From positions 1 to 42,297 of the forward strand of contig JAGCLY010000022.1 of NCBI GenBank assembly GCA_017646745.1: a stretch of DNA of 42,297 bases. The letters are read 5' to 3'. The translations under genes and the position numbers were made by a program. This document shows positions 24,142 through 33,031 of the stretch, piece after piece. The DNA comes from Clostridia bacterium (GTDB taxonomy: Bacteria > Bacillota > Clostridia > Oscillospirales > CAG-272). The stretch's first letter is position 1, and every line of letters begins with the position of its first letter. A model generated the notes under the pieces. It saw only the letters and a program-made list of their open reading frames with translations, had not been told where the DNA came from and made no database searches.

Positions 24142-24531
24142 TCAATAAAGAGAATCAACAAATGTACTAAGATCAAGTCCGGTTGCTGCTGTGCCACCGC
24201 TTTCATGATCCCAGAACACAACCTTATCACCGCAGAGGCAGATATAGTTGCCAAAGGGGTCAATGCCAAAGGGAACGAGCGAACCGTTCTGCATAACAGC
24301 AAAGGCAGTATATATGGTGTCGGTGTCATCCTCACCCCTATTAACCGATAAGGTTGCGCCAAAAACATGCTCCCTGCCGTCAGCCTTAAAGCAATGCTTG
24401 TCGGGGGTTGCGGCATTGTGCGCTACAAAGAATGCCCTCAGTTCCTCGGGGAGCTTAACATTATATTTTTCCTCTATTTCATCAAAAACATCCTTTGATG
24501 AAACCTCTATAAAATATTTCCAATTATTCAT
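24142..24531 (-). CDS. SMI1/KNR4 (SUKH) family immunity protein
   Basis: The 129-residue protein shows the SUKH pattern: VFDEIEEKYNVKLPEELRAFFVAHNA (about 14-39), IDPFGNYICL (about 90-99) and VVFWDHES (about 104-111). SUKH proteins neutralise many nuclease toxins of polymorphic toxin systems, and this one lies 10 bases downstream of a WXG100-WHH nuclease gene, so it is the likely cognate immunity protein. The open frame extends upstream, but AAGGAGATCAAT places the start at 24531. Confidence 0.88.
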   Translation of the reverse strand: MNNWKYFIEVSSKDVFDEIEEKYNVKLPEELRAFFVAHNAATPDKHCFKADGREHVFGATLSVNRGEDDTDTIYTAFAVMQNGSLVPFGIDPFGNYICLCGDKVVFWDHESGGTAATGLDLSTFVDSLY

Positions 24532-24541
24532 ATTGATCTCC

Positions 24542-25297
24542 TTATCTGCAATCTCTTCCGCCGCCCCAGAGTGATCGGCCACCGGTATGTCTGCTTATAG
24601 CGTGTGCCTCGGAATTTACAAGCTGCATGCTGCCCGGGGGATACTCACGGTGGTGCCATGTGAGGCCCGAAATTCTTGGTGCGCCATCTCTTATCTGCGC
24701 AAGCTGCCTGGGAGTAAAGCTCTGCGCCAGCGAAGGATTAGATTCGATTGCCGCCGCAAGCTGTGCCGTGCATTCCTTAAATTGCGCATCGTCGGATGCG
24801 GTCAACATATTGTCGGGCAGAGTGGCATCAAACTTACTGTCAAAAACAGGAAATCCGCCGCTGATCTGCTGTCCGTTTATACTAAAGCTTCTATGTACGT
24901 AGGGCACACCGGATTCGGGGTGATTCTGCCCTGCCAGATGGCTGTTTATAATAGTGGGGCCGCCATCGCCGTTTGAAACCGAAGGGGTGGAGCTCTGCGT
25001 ATTGGTATTGCCGCCGGAGCCCGAGAAATGAATACTCTCATACTCCTGCAGTGCCTCGCTGAGCTTGGATAAAAAGGCATCGCATCTCTTCAGCTCGTCG
25101 GCGGGCTTTTTCAGCGAGGCAACGCACTGGTTAACAATGCCCTCAAACTCCTTCGCCTTCTGATCCTTCCAGCCCGACATCACCTCAGAGGCAGACCTTG
25201 TCAGAAGATCAACAGCATTTTTCATTTCTCTCTCGGCACTCAGGCAGGACTTCTTTGCCTCGCCTATGGCCTTTAAATCTACCGATACCTCGGACAT
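24542..25297 (-). CDS. WXG100-like/WHH nuclease polymorphic toxin
   Basis: The 251-residue protein has an N-terminal four-helix-hairpin-like WXG100 domain (1-90) with GWKDQKAKE at the turn (W43-K-D45) and ends in an HNH/ENDO VII-type WHH nuclease (about 195-251). The nuclease has GLTWHHREYPPGSMQLV (W214, H215, H216) and AHAISRHTGG (H232, H237), the standard metal and catalytic histidine set. Between them lies a Ser/Gly/Asn-rich linker (92-130). Such toxins cut DNA in a competing cell after delivery. The N-terminal domain closely resembles the free WXG-like protein at 35979-36248 and the ADP-ribosyltransferase toxin, which marks it as cargo of this locus. A SUKH immunity gene follows. Confidence 0.88.
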   Translation of the reverse strand: MSEVSVDLKAIGEAKKSCLSAEREMKNAVDLLTRSASEVMSGWKDQKAKEFEGIVNQCVASLKKPADELKRCDAFLSKLSEALQEYESIHFSGSGGNTNTQSSTPSVSNGDGGPTIINSHLAGQNHPESGVPYVHRSFSINGQQISGGFPVFDSKFDATLPDNMLTASDDAQFKECTAQLAAAIESNPSLAQSFTPRQLAQIRDGAPRISGLTWHHREYPPGSMQLVNSEAHAISRHTGGRSLWGGGRDCR

Positions 25298-25344
25298 ATC
25301 CGCGCTCCCTTCGCTTTAATTAATCAAAACATTAGTGCGATCCT

Positions 25345-25740
25345 TTAGTTTCTTATAAATCCAAGACACAAGTCTTTATCTATCTTCTTAGCAGTCTGAG
25401 CCTTAAGCTCGTTTACAAGCTGAACCTTTATACACATGATTATTCCTTCATCGAGGGTGGAATCTATATTTTGGTTCATCTGTTTTTTCAATAGCTCAAG
25501 CTGACGCTTAGTATCATCTTCAGCGGATATTTCATCGGCAATCCCGTCGTATATTTTACAGGCAAGATCGTATGCTTTTTCTTCACGCCCCGGGTTACAC
25601 TTCCCATTGCAGAAGGAATTACATGCGCACTCAACGAAGGGACAGCCTTCGGCAGCAAAGTCAGAGTAGCTTACGCTCTGATTTGCCTCGCCATCTACAA
25701 ATTTAATATCCTTTTCTTCCCATATATATCTATTATCCAT
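25345..25740 (-). CDS. Cysteine-rich small protein, possible immunity to the ADP-ribosyltransferase toxin
   Basis: This 131-residue acidic protein has a cysteine cluster at about 33-50 (CPFVECACNSFCNGKC, five Cys) that could bind zinc or an iron-sulfur cluster, followed by a helical C-terminal part with KRQLELLKKQMNQ. It starts 3 bases after the ADP-ribosyltransferase toxin gene stops, the position expected for an immunity gene, but no immunity family is recognised. Confidence 0.65.
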   Translation of the reverse strand: MDNRYIWEEKDIKFVDGEANQSVSYSDFAAEGCPFVECACNSFCNGKCNPGREEKAYDLACKIYDGIADEISAEDDTKRQLELLKKQMNQNIDSTLDEGIIMCIKVQLVNELKAQTAKKIDKDLCLGFIRN

Positions 25741-25743
25741 CGT

Positions 25744-26676
25744 TTAACCTCTTCCTATTAAAGTAGCTCTTATGGTGCAGTTACCAAAATTATCACGGGT
25801 AATACCGTCAATTCTGAAATTAGAGCCTCGTTGAAGCAAAATCTCTCGTTCGTCACGGTGATTGTTAAATGAGCCAACGCACATTCCGTTAGCATCGGCA
25901 GGCGCCTGAATTATCATAGTAGCACCCGTCCAGCTCTGAGAAAAGTTCCCTGCGCCGTTCGGCGAGACGCTGGTGGAGCAAAATCCCTCGTCGTGGAAAA
26001 CACGTCCAACATTTGCCTCGTTAAGCTCCTCGACAGTCATATTCTGCCAATTATCACCGATCATAAAGTTAGGATTGTTTACCCCTCGGTAAAGTGTCAT
26101 ATTTCTTCCCAGCTGATGCTGATTCAGCGTATCGGTCAGATTGTCGATATCGCCCTGAACGGTGGCAGCATAATCGGGATATAATTCTCTCGTCATATTG
26201 CCACGCAAAGTACCGTTCATATCTCTGTATCCCTCGCCACAGTATCTGCGTAGCGAGTTAGCGTGGTCAGTGTCAATATTGCGGGCTGCAGCCTGACTCA
26301 TACGATTGTAGCGTCGGTCGCTGATATTGCCGCTGCGGCCTACACCCGAATACTGCTGCGAGCCTGAGGACAGAGTGCTAGTACCGTTACCACCGGAGGA
26401 AAGGCTGATGCTCTCGTACTCCATAATGGCCTGATGCAGCTTATTAAGATAAACCTCACACCTTTGCAGCTCGGATATAGGAGCCTTAAGCGCTGCCGAG
26501 CAATCCTGCACTATACGGCAAAGTTCCTTATACTTTTCATCATTCCAATCGCTGCCGAGGCTATTGCATTTTTCAACCATCTGGGTTGCCTCGTGCTTCA
26601 AGCCGTATTGCACCGTCTGGCATTTCTTTATAGCGGTTGCTATTGCACCAAGCTCTACAGATACTTCGCTGCTCAC
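25744..26676 (-). CDS. WXG100-like/ADP-ribosyltransferase polymorphic toxin
   Basis: The 310-residue protein has a WXG100-like N-terminal domain (1-92) with DWNDEKYKEL at the turn (W44-N-D46), a Ser/Gly linker (93-118) and a C3/VIP2-type ADP-ribosyltransferase domain (about 125-310). The R-S-E signature is complete: LYRGV (R197), CSTS (234-236) and DEREILL (E276-R-E278, the ExE form usually linked to arginine modification). It would transfer ADP-ribose from NAD+ to a target protein. The start codon is GTG at 26676, after GGAGAGGAGGAATACT. It is the first cargo gene after the zinc-ribbon protein. Confidence 0.88.
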   Translation of the reverse strand: MSSEVSVELGAIATAIKKCQTVQYGLKHEATQMVEKCNSLGSDWNDEKYKELCRIVQDCSAALKAPISELQRCEVYLNKLHQAIMEYESISLSSGGNGTSTLSSGSQQYSGVGRSGNISDRRYNRMSQAAARNIDTDHANSLRRYCGEGYRDMNGTLRGNMTRELYPDYAATVQGDIDNLTDTLNQHQLGRNMTLYRGVNNPNFMIGDNWQNMTVEELNEANVGRVFHDEGFCSTSVSPNGAGNFSQSWTGATMIIQAPADANGMCVGSFNNHRDEREILLQRGSNFRIDGITRDNFGNCTIRATLIGRG

Positions 26677-26775
26677 AGTATTCCTCCTCTCCGAACGAAA
26701 GTCCGATTATACGACAAGGCACAAAGAACCCCGCATCTGCCGATAGCTCCTTGTGCCCTGTGATTTGCGGACATT

Positions 26776-27240
26776 TTAAAAGAATTTTTTGTTATTAGTT
26801 TTGTTATTATTACCCGAGCCCAGATTACCCGACGCAGAATCGATAGTGCCGCTAATTTTCCCCGAATTGCCACAAACAGCACAGGTAAATTGGTTAGCCC
26901 CCTTGGGACTACAGGTCCACTCGGAGCATGCGTGACATTTTACATAGCTCGTGTTGCCACAATGAGGGCAACGGTGATCGCCAATGTAAAATGTTCCTTG
27001 AACATTCGCTCTGGCACCCGATTTATTTACCGACGAGCTCGCATTGAATTTAGGCAGATAGGACTCGTTCTTATTCGACTTTGCCCGAGTTCTAAGTGAC
27101 ATCTTTTCGAAAAAGGACAGCGGAGGCAGGACCTCTGTACGAATACCGTACCACTTTAACGGCTGCTTTTCTTCGAAATGAGCCTTGTATCTATTGTTAC
27201 CTCGAGCACAATAAATTGTTATATCAATTATTCTTCCCAT
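26776..27240 (-). CDS. Zinc-ribbon protein resembling TerY-C domains
   Basis: The 154-residue protein has a basic N-terminal part (about 1-80) and a C-terminal zinc region with three CxxC-type pairs: CPHCGN (about 91-96), CHACSEWTC (about 102-110) and CAVCGN (about 119-124), ending in an Asn/Gly-rich tail. The pattern is like the TerY-C metal-binding domain that accompanies TerY-type signalling and secretion loci. A role as adaptor between the FtsK-like ATPase and the toxins is inferred only from position. It follows the ATPase gene after a strong hairpin. Confidence 0.7.
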   Translation of the reverse strand: MGRIIDITIYCARGNNRYKAHFEEKQPLKWYGIRTEVLPPLSFFEKMSLRTRAKSNKNESYLPKFNASSSVNKSGARANVQGTFYIGDHRCPHCGNTSYVKCHACSEWTCSPKGANQFTCAVCGNSGKISGTIDSASGNLGSGNNNKTNNKKFF

Positions 27241-27260
27241 AAATCATCTTTCATCGATGC

Positions 27261-27285
27261 CAACCGCGGTTTTTAGCCGCGGTTG
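27261..27285 (-). promoter_or_regulatory. Hairpin between the ATPase core and the cargo region
   Basis: CAACCGCGG and CCGCGGTTG form a perfect 9-bp GC-rich stem with a 7-nt loop between the FtsK-like gene and the zinc-ribbon gene. It has no T-tract, so it is more likely an RNA processing or stability element than a full terminator. Confidence 0.5.
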
Positions 27286-27296
27286 ACTACTTTAGT

Positions 27297-30200
27297 TTAC
27301 TTATTATTCAAAATCGCCTTGATTTCATCACTGGATCTGATAACAAACGGCTTGAACTGGAATGTATTTTTTACTCCATCGGTGAAGCAAACGGTATTGT
27401 CCTTAAGCTGAGCAACAGAAACGCCGTCGATAAGATTATCGGCATCGCTGTTGTTAAGAGCAAAAATAATACGCTCGGGAATCTTGGAGAGAATGTTATC
27501 CGAATAGTACATTGTTTCCTTAACCACAGGATACTCGGTGCAACTGATGATGAAATACACACCACAGGATGAACCGTCATCTATCATCTTTCTGAGCTGA
27601 TAAGAAACAGACTCGTTAGAGGACGATCCATAAGAGGTGTTATCCACCCAACCAAAGGGATCCGAATCATCCGCAGCAGAATCAGGCTCGGGATCACCGA
27701 GGAACTCACTCTCGTCTATATTCTCATCCTTCAGCATCTTCTGAACAAGATCGAGCCACTGAAGGTTCTTGATAAATACAAATACGCTCTTGCTGTTTGC
27801 GCCGGAAACCTTGTTTTCCTTATATTGATCGTATATCTCGTGAATCATTCTGATGATATCCGCACGGCTCATAGAATACTTGAAGCGGTCGGAATAGCTG
27901 CGGAAGGCATCATAGCTGTCAACCGAGCCGCAATCACCAACAATGGTATCACCGTCTAAGCAATAAAGCATAGCGGATTCGTTCATTATTGCCGAAAGCA
28001 TATAGATGTTCATAAGATTCTCGGCCATCTTCTCATTTGTTCCGCAAATAAGCATATTATGCTTTCTTCTGCGATCCACGTCAAGGACGAATGGAGGAGC
28101 AACCTTGATCTTCTCACCAAAATGAATTCTGGTCAGGCCGCCGGAATAAGGCGCAAGAGCTGCACATCTGTCATACTCGGCCATAGTGGTGGTTCTGTTG
28201 CCCTCAAAGATCTGGGGCTTGTCATCCAGATGAGCATATGTGGACGAGATCTGCTCCAGATATTTTCTCTGGGTTACATCATCGCAATATGCGGCTCTGA
28301 AACCAACGTTGGATGCCTCGATATACTCCTCATTTACAACAGCAGTACCGATAGGGCCCTTCATCAGGTCAAGAGCGCCCGAATCGTTGCGGTCGCCAAA
28401 GAGATATCTAGCATCATCCTCGCCACACTTAAGGCCGATTCTGATACGCATCTGCTCAATAGTACCCTGGTCGAGAGTCAGATTGCGAATAACCTTGGTG
28501 GACTGTGTCGCCATAAGAAGGTGGATACCGAATGCACGACCCTCGGTTACAATTCTCTTGGTAAGCTCGGCACAGTTCAATGCGATCTTTCTGTTGCTGG
28601 AGTCGTTGAAGAGAATCTGGAACTCGTCCATGATAACCAGGATTCTGGGTATAGTCTTGCCCGTGGCCTCGGAATAGCCCTTAAGACTGGACTGCCCTGC
28701 CTCCTTAAAGAGATCGCCTCGACGACCCATTTCGGCAACAAGGTCCTCTAGTATACTCTCACCGAACTCCTGCATTGCATCAAGAGCAAGCAGCTTGATA
28801 TGAGGCAGCTTAACCGACTCATAGATCTTGAACTCGGTACCGCTCTTGAAGTCCATGAGATAGAGATTCAACTGCTCGGGCGAGTAGTTGAGCATAGAAC
28901 TCATAATGATAGTATGTAACAGTGTGGATTTACCAGAACCGGTAGCACCGGCAATAAGACCATGGTGGGAGGATCTCTCACCCATAGTTAGCTTGATAAT
29001 GCTATCTCCCGATCCCACACCCATAGGAATGGAAAGAGATTTCGCTGCGTTGCAGGAGAAGAGCTGAGGCGCAAGAATATCCTGGAATGCAAGTCCCTTG
29101 TTCTTAAGCTGCTCAAGATGCTCAGAATATTCGGCAACGAACTCATCGGTCTGTGCGCCGGACAGCATCTTGTTAGCAATCATCTTAAGATTATAGGGCG
29201 AGAGAACGTAAGAGGACTCATTATAACTGAAGCAGGTGCTCATCTTCTGAATCTGCTCAATGTATTCATTATGATTGTCATAACGGGAGAGAGTTATTTC
29301 GGGGTTGTAGCAAATAATGGTATATACACCACACTTGCTGCCGTTCTTGACAATGTTCATCAGCGCCTCGTAGGACCTGTTATCAAATCCCTTGGGGAAA
29401 TCATAAATAAGCAGTAGCTGTACTGCCTCCTGCTTGCTGGTAGAGTGGAGGTTGTACTCAACGATGTTGGAATAGTTATTACCCAACTTCTCCTGGATAA
29501 AGTCGTCTATATATTTATTAAGCTTGTTAAGCTTCTCCTGAATAGCATCCGAGCCGGTATATATCTGACCGTCAAACATATCGGGCATCTTCTTCTTGAA
29601 TTCAAGATAAGGCACAATGCTGTTGCCTCGCTTTTCACAGTCGAATACCGACACGTTCAGCTTGCCGTAAGGAAGCGACGAGAAAAAGCTCATGAGCATA
29701 GAGTGTGTAAGTTCAAGCATCTTATCCTCGGTTTCCTCCGAGGTGTTAATAAACACGTTAAACTTGTCACTGAACTCGCATGTAAGGGGCAGCTCAAGGA
29801 TGCGGTTGCCGCTGTCCTTCTTAACAAGGCCCTTCTGAACACAAGCCGACACGATCTGGGGGGTGAATATCTCGGCGGGATACTCAATGCTGCCCAGCAT
29901 AATAGACTGGGGGAAGGAGTTCTCAATATCACGGGCGTTGCCGTATTCTGCGGCATATCTTCTCTGAAGAACCGATAGATCGTCAACAACCCTATTAAGC
30001 TTATCCTCATCCTTAGCCGCAAAGAGCTTCTTAACAGCAGGCGGGAAGATAAGTCCCTTGTTCTTCCTTCCTTCCATAATAAGCATATATTTATCGGCAA
30101 AGCTATTAATCTCCTGGCTGGAGGGAATAGCCTTGAGACTGAGCTCCAATCCGTTAAGCCAGAATGCACCCATATCGTATCTGATAGAAGTGCAAAGCTC

Positions 30201-31673
30201 GGAAACGGCGGCAACGCCGTCGCCAAAATCTCTGTATCCCGACTGTTCTGCCTTCTTGTTATGACAGATGATTGAGAATATACCGCATCTGTTACCGTTG
30301 CGGATAACGTTCTTAAGCTCGGCGAGATTTCTCTCGTCAAATCCCTTGGGGAAGTCGTACAATACCAGCACTGTAATGGGGGCGAGATCGTTGGGATTGC
30401 CCTCATTGTACTCAAAGATATTAGCATACTTATTGCCAAGCTTGTTCTGAATAAAGTCGTCTATGTAGTTGCTTAACTGATACAGTCTTTCGTGGATTTC
30501 CTCCTGGGTGGTAAGCGCCTTTCCGAAGAACATATCCGGCACCTTCTTCTTCAGCTCCAGGAATGGTATAATGCTGTTACCCCTGTTCTCGGCGTCGCAT
30601 ACACAGAACTGCACCTTGGAGATGGGCGCAGAGGAGAGGAAACCGAACATAAGAGAGTGAGTCAGCTTTGCCACATCGGTGGTGGTTATGTCGTTGTTTT
30701 CAATCATCCAGTTGAATTCGGCATCAAGAGCACACATAACAGGCAGGCGTATAACGCCGTCGTAAATGATCTTTTCACACTTGCTCTCAAGCAGCTGTAT
30801 AAGCACACTAGACTGAATGAAATCCCTATAGGGATAGGTGAGATATCCCAAAATTATATAGTTACCAAACTGGGTCCTCTGAGGATCCAGCTTTCCGTAA
30901 TTTTCATCGTAATTATCCATTGCCATTTTTAGCTCGTCAATAAGCGAGTCGGGCAGAATACTGTCAAAGCGCTGACAGATCTGGTCGGCAACGATGTCTA
31001 TATTGTTGTTGAAATCCTGCTCAACGAAGGCCATATTTGCGCTGAACTGTCTTTCAATATTTTCCTTGCCCTGTATGAACTCCTTGTCATATTCCGCAAG
31101 AGAGTCGTTTGTAAGCGCAGGAATAGTTTCGTTAATCTCCTTGATTAACTTAAGAACGGTGTTCTTCAACACGATTAATTCTTCATAATCCGCTTTTCTC
31201 TGAGAGGAAACCAGATAATTGATACCGTCAATCAGGCCGCGATGGCTTCTGCGGGAATATTTGCGCACAAGCCCCTGGAACCTACCCTTAATATCGTTCA
31301 ATATTGCAAAGTAGTCCTGATCCTCATCATATCTCTCGGAGCGCCTTTCAAGCAGCTCCTGCTCTTTTTTGATTTTTGTTTTTACGAAATACTTATCGCT
31401 AGCGGCAAGCTCCTCCTCTAGGTCAAGCATATCATCATAGATGCCCTGGGCATCGCTGATAATCTTCTGCGACTGCGACTTAATTCCCGCATGGCTGGCA
31501 TTATATCTGGCAGTAAGCTGCTGCAGATTCTGCGCGCGGGTAGCAATAACCGCATTTTGGGAAGAGTTGAAATTGGCAAAGGTCATACTGATAGCGCTTT
31601 CAGCCTCATCAATAAACGAGTGCAGATTTGCAACAATTCCTATCATAAGCTTGTAGTTAATAGATTTATTCAT
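27297..31673 (-). CDS. FtsK/SpoIIIE-family ATPase of the type-VII-like locus, no membrane anchor
   Basis: This 1458-residue protein should be the motor of the locus. The N-terminal 220 residues are helical and coiled-coil. Two degenerate FtsK-like repeats follow (about 265-480 and 590-815), recognisable from shared blocks such as RGNSIIPFLELKKKVPDMF / RGNSIVPYLEFKKKMPDMF and NYIDDFI(Q) / KYIDDFIQ. The active module (about 880-1110) has Walker A GATGSGKST (about 908-916), LMDFKSGTEF and Walker B ILVIMDEF (about 1009-1016). The C-terminal module (about 1150-1458) is again degenerate (LICGTNEKMAENL). EssC/EccC proteins have several ATPase domains but also transmembrane helices; none is visible here. 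Its ATG overlaps the previous stop (ATGA). Confidence 0.9.
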   Translation of the reverse strand: MNKSINYKLMIGIVANLHSFIDEAESAISMTFANFNSSQNAVIATRAQNLQQLTARYNASHAGIKSQSQKIISDAQGIYDDMLDLEEELAASDKYFVKTKIKKEQELLERRSERYDEDQDYFAILNDIKGRFQGLVRKYSRRSHRGLIDGINYLVSSQRKADYEELIVLKNTVLKLIKEINETIPALTNDSLAEYDKEFIQGKENIERQFSANMAFVEQDFNNNIDIVADQICQRFDSILPDSLIDELKMAMDNYDENYGKLDPQRTQFGNYIILGYLTYPYRDFIQSSVLIQLLESKCEKIIYDGVIRLPVMCALDAEFNWMIENNDITTTDVAKLTHSLMFGFLSSAPISKVQFCVCDAENRGNSIIPFLELKKKVPDMFFGKALTTQEEIHERLYQLSNYIDDFIQNKLGNKYANIFEYNEGNPNDLAPITVLVLYDFPKGFDERNLAELKNVIRNGNRCGIFSIICHNKKAEQSGYRDFGDGVAAVSELCTSIRYDMGAFWLNGLELSLKAIPSSQEINSFADKYMLIMEGRKNKGLIFPPAVKKLFAAKDEDKLNRVVDDLSVLQRRYAAEYGNARDIENSFPQSIMLGSIEYPAEIFTPQIVSACVQKGLVKKDSGNRILELPLTCEFSDKFNVFINTSEETEDKMLELTHSMLMSFFSSLPYGKLNVSVFDCEKRGNSIVPYLEFKKKMPDMFDGQIYTGSDAIQEKLNKLNKYIDDFIQEKLGNNYSNIVEYNLHSTSKQEAVQLLLIYDFPKGFDNRSYEALMNIVKNGSKCGVYTIICYNPEITLSRYDNHNEYIEQIQKMSTCFSYNESSYVLSPYNLKMIANKMLSGAQTDEFVAEYSEHLEQLKNKGLAFQDILAPQLFSCNAAKSLSIPMGVGSGDSIIKLTMGERSSHHGLIAGATGSGKSTLLHTIIMSSMLNYSPEQLNLYLMDFKSGTEFKIYESVKLPHIKLLALDAMQEFGESILEDLVAEMGRRGDLFKEAGQSSLKGYSEATGKTIPRILVIMDEFQILFNDSSNRKIALNCAELTKRIVTEGRAFGIHLLMATQSTKVIRNLTLDQGTIEQMRIRIGLKCGEDDARYLFGDRNDSGALDLMKGPIGTAVVNEEYIEASNVGFRAAYCDDVTQRKYLEQISSTYAHLDDKPQIFEGNRTTTMAEYDRCAALAPYSGGLTRIHFGEKIKVAPPFVLDVDRRRKHNMLICGTNEKMAENLMNIYMLSAIMNESAMLYCLDGDTIVGDCGSVDSYDAFRSYSDRFKYSMSRADIIRMIHEIYDQYKENKVSGANSKSVFVFIKNLQWLDLVQKMLKDENIDESEFLGDPEPDSAADDSDPFGWVDNTSYGSSSNESVSYQLRKMIDDGSSCGVYFIISCTEYPVVKETMYYSDNILSKIPERIIFALNNSDADNLIDGVSVAQLKDNTVCFTDGVKNTFQFKPFVIRSSDEIKAILNNK

Positions 31674-31903
31674 ATTTTCAACTCCTCCAAAACGCTTTCG
31701 ATTTCCCGAAGAGTATCTATTGCCTCGGAAATCTGCCTGCTGGCCTTGCTATGCTGCTTTTCCATATCGCTAAGCGAATGGATCAGGGGCTCGTACTGTC
31801 TTTGTCGCAGATAGGGCTTTTCCTGTGTTATAGCATTGTCCAGGCGGTTAAGGCTAAGATCCCTGAGCAATAGATATTCTTCAAGATTTTTACTATCTTT
31901 CAT
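31670..31903 (-). CDS. Small coiled-coil protein
   Basis: The 77-residue protein is almost entirely helical and heptad-like (LSDMEKQHSKASRQISEAIDTLREIESVLEEL). It overlaps the E1-like gene by 11 bases and the ATPase start by four, so its translation is coupled to both. It may be an ATPase partner or adaptor. No family is recognised. The ATG at 31903 is chosen; an earlier start would lie deeper inside the E1-like gene. Confidence 0.7.
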   Translation of the reverse strand: MKDSKNLEEYLLLRDLSLNRLDNAITQEKPYLRQRQYEPLIHSLSDMEKQHSKASRQISEAIDTLREIESVLEELKI

Positions 31904-33029
31904 TTTTGCACTTACCGTCACACTTGGAGCTAAAGCCTACCTTAAGCGATCGGGTTACCTGTAAGGGATAGCTGAAGATGTCAACCATCTCACCCGCAAT
32001 CTCGGGATTCGAGGTGTTGCACACAAGAGTATACTGGCGCAGATCGTTGAGCAATCTGGGAGTATAACCGTTCTCACCGTCGTTGAGAATGTCGATAATC
32101 AGCTTAATACCGATACACGTGATAAAGTTAATGTCAACCGAGATACCCGGCTCGAACTTAACCTCTTCAATATTTTCCTGGTTAGAATAGATGTGATGGT
32201 TTGCCTCAACTCTACCGGACATATCGCCGCCATCGCCAAGAGCACAAGCATAACAGGGCATATTCTTACCTGGAATGTGATAGAATATCTCACCCGCATA
32301 GGCTCTCTCCCAGAATCCGATGGACAGGAAGGCAGCGCCGAAGAAGGATGCGATTCTATTGGAATATACGTCTGCGCCTCTGTTATCAGCACAGCCAACG
32401 AAAATGGTATCGCCTGGACGGCAGAAGTCGGTAAACAGCTCTTCGGGAACGTTCTGAACGATGCCCTTGAACTTAACTACATCTGCATTGGGGTTGATGT
32501 TCTTGATCTTTCTCTCAAGGGCATTAACCTTAAGATCGCCAACGTCCTCGATACCGCACTGATGTCTGCAGATGTTGTGATACTCCACAACGTCGCCATC
32601 TATAAGGCAGAAATGGCCTACGCCTGAGCGCGCAAGCTCCATACCAACAAGGCTACCGACTGAGCCACATCCGAGAATAACAACTCTCTTCTGAGACATA
32701 ACGCCGGTTTCAAGAATACCCTTGTTTCTGGAGAAGATGTTCTGATACAGGTTATAGGTCTCACACTCGGCCTTTTTGCCATAGCTATAAAACTCAATAC
32801 CGTCATCGGTAATAACGCCGCAAAGCTGCATCTTGTCCTTCTGCGATGGGTCCTTAACGAACTTGCCTAAAAGCTTACCGTCCTTCTCTTTTCCATAAGG
32901 AAAAACGTTGAAGATAGCGGTGTCCTTAAAATATCGTCCGTAAATATTTCTTTCTGTCTTATCCTCTAACTGCTCCTGCGAGATAAAGACCGTCTTGGGA
33001 ATTTCTTCACCGAAAAAGTTTTTAAGCAT
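31893..33029 (-). CDS. ThiF/E1-like ubiquitin-activating-type adenylyltransferase
   Basis: The 378-residue protein has an N-terminal extension (1-112) followed by an E1/ThiF fold. The nucleotide site is VVILGCGSVGS (116-126), the acidic end of the second strand is LIDGD (142-146), the conserved block EYHNICRH (149-156) supplies N152 and R155, and DVGDLKVNAL (162-171) follows. Two cysteine pairs, CYAC (259-262) and CDGKC (370-374), probably bind zinc as in MoeB/ThiF. E1-like enzymes adenylate the C-terminus of a ubiquitin-like protein. The gene lies between a JAMM peptidase and the ATPase; two bases separate it from the JAMM gene. Which protein it activates is not known. Confidence 0.9.
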   Translation of the reverse strand: MLKNFFGEEIPKTVFISQEQLEDKTERNIYGRYFKDTAIFNVFPYGKEKDGKLLGKFVKDPSQKDKMQLCGVITDDGIEFYSYGKKAECETYNLYQNIFSRNKGILETGVMSQKRVVILGCGSVGSLVGMELARSGVGHFCLIDGDVVEYHNICRHQCGIEDVGDLKVNALERKIKNINPNADVVKFKGIVQNVPEELFTDFCRPGDTIFVGCADNRGADVYSNRIASFFGAAFLSIGFWERAYAGEIFYHIPGKNMPCYACALGDGGDMSGRVEANHHIYSNQENIEEVKFEPGISVDINFITCIGIKLIIDILNDGENGYTPRLLNDLRQYTLVCNTSNPEIAGEMVDIFSYPLQVTRSLKVGFSSKCDGKCKNER

Positions 33030-33031
33030 GG

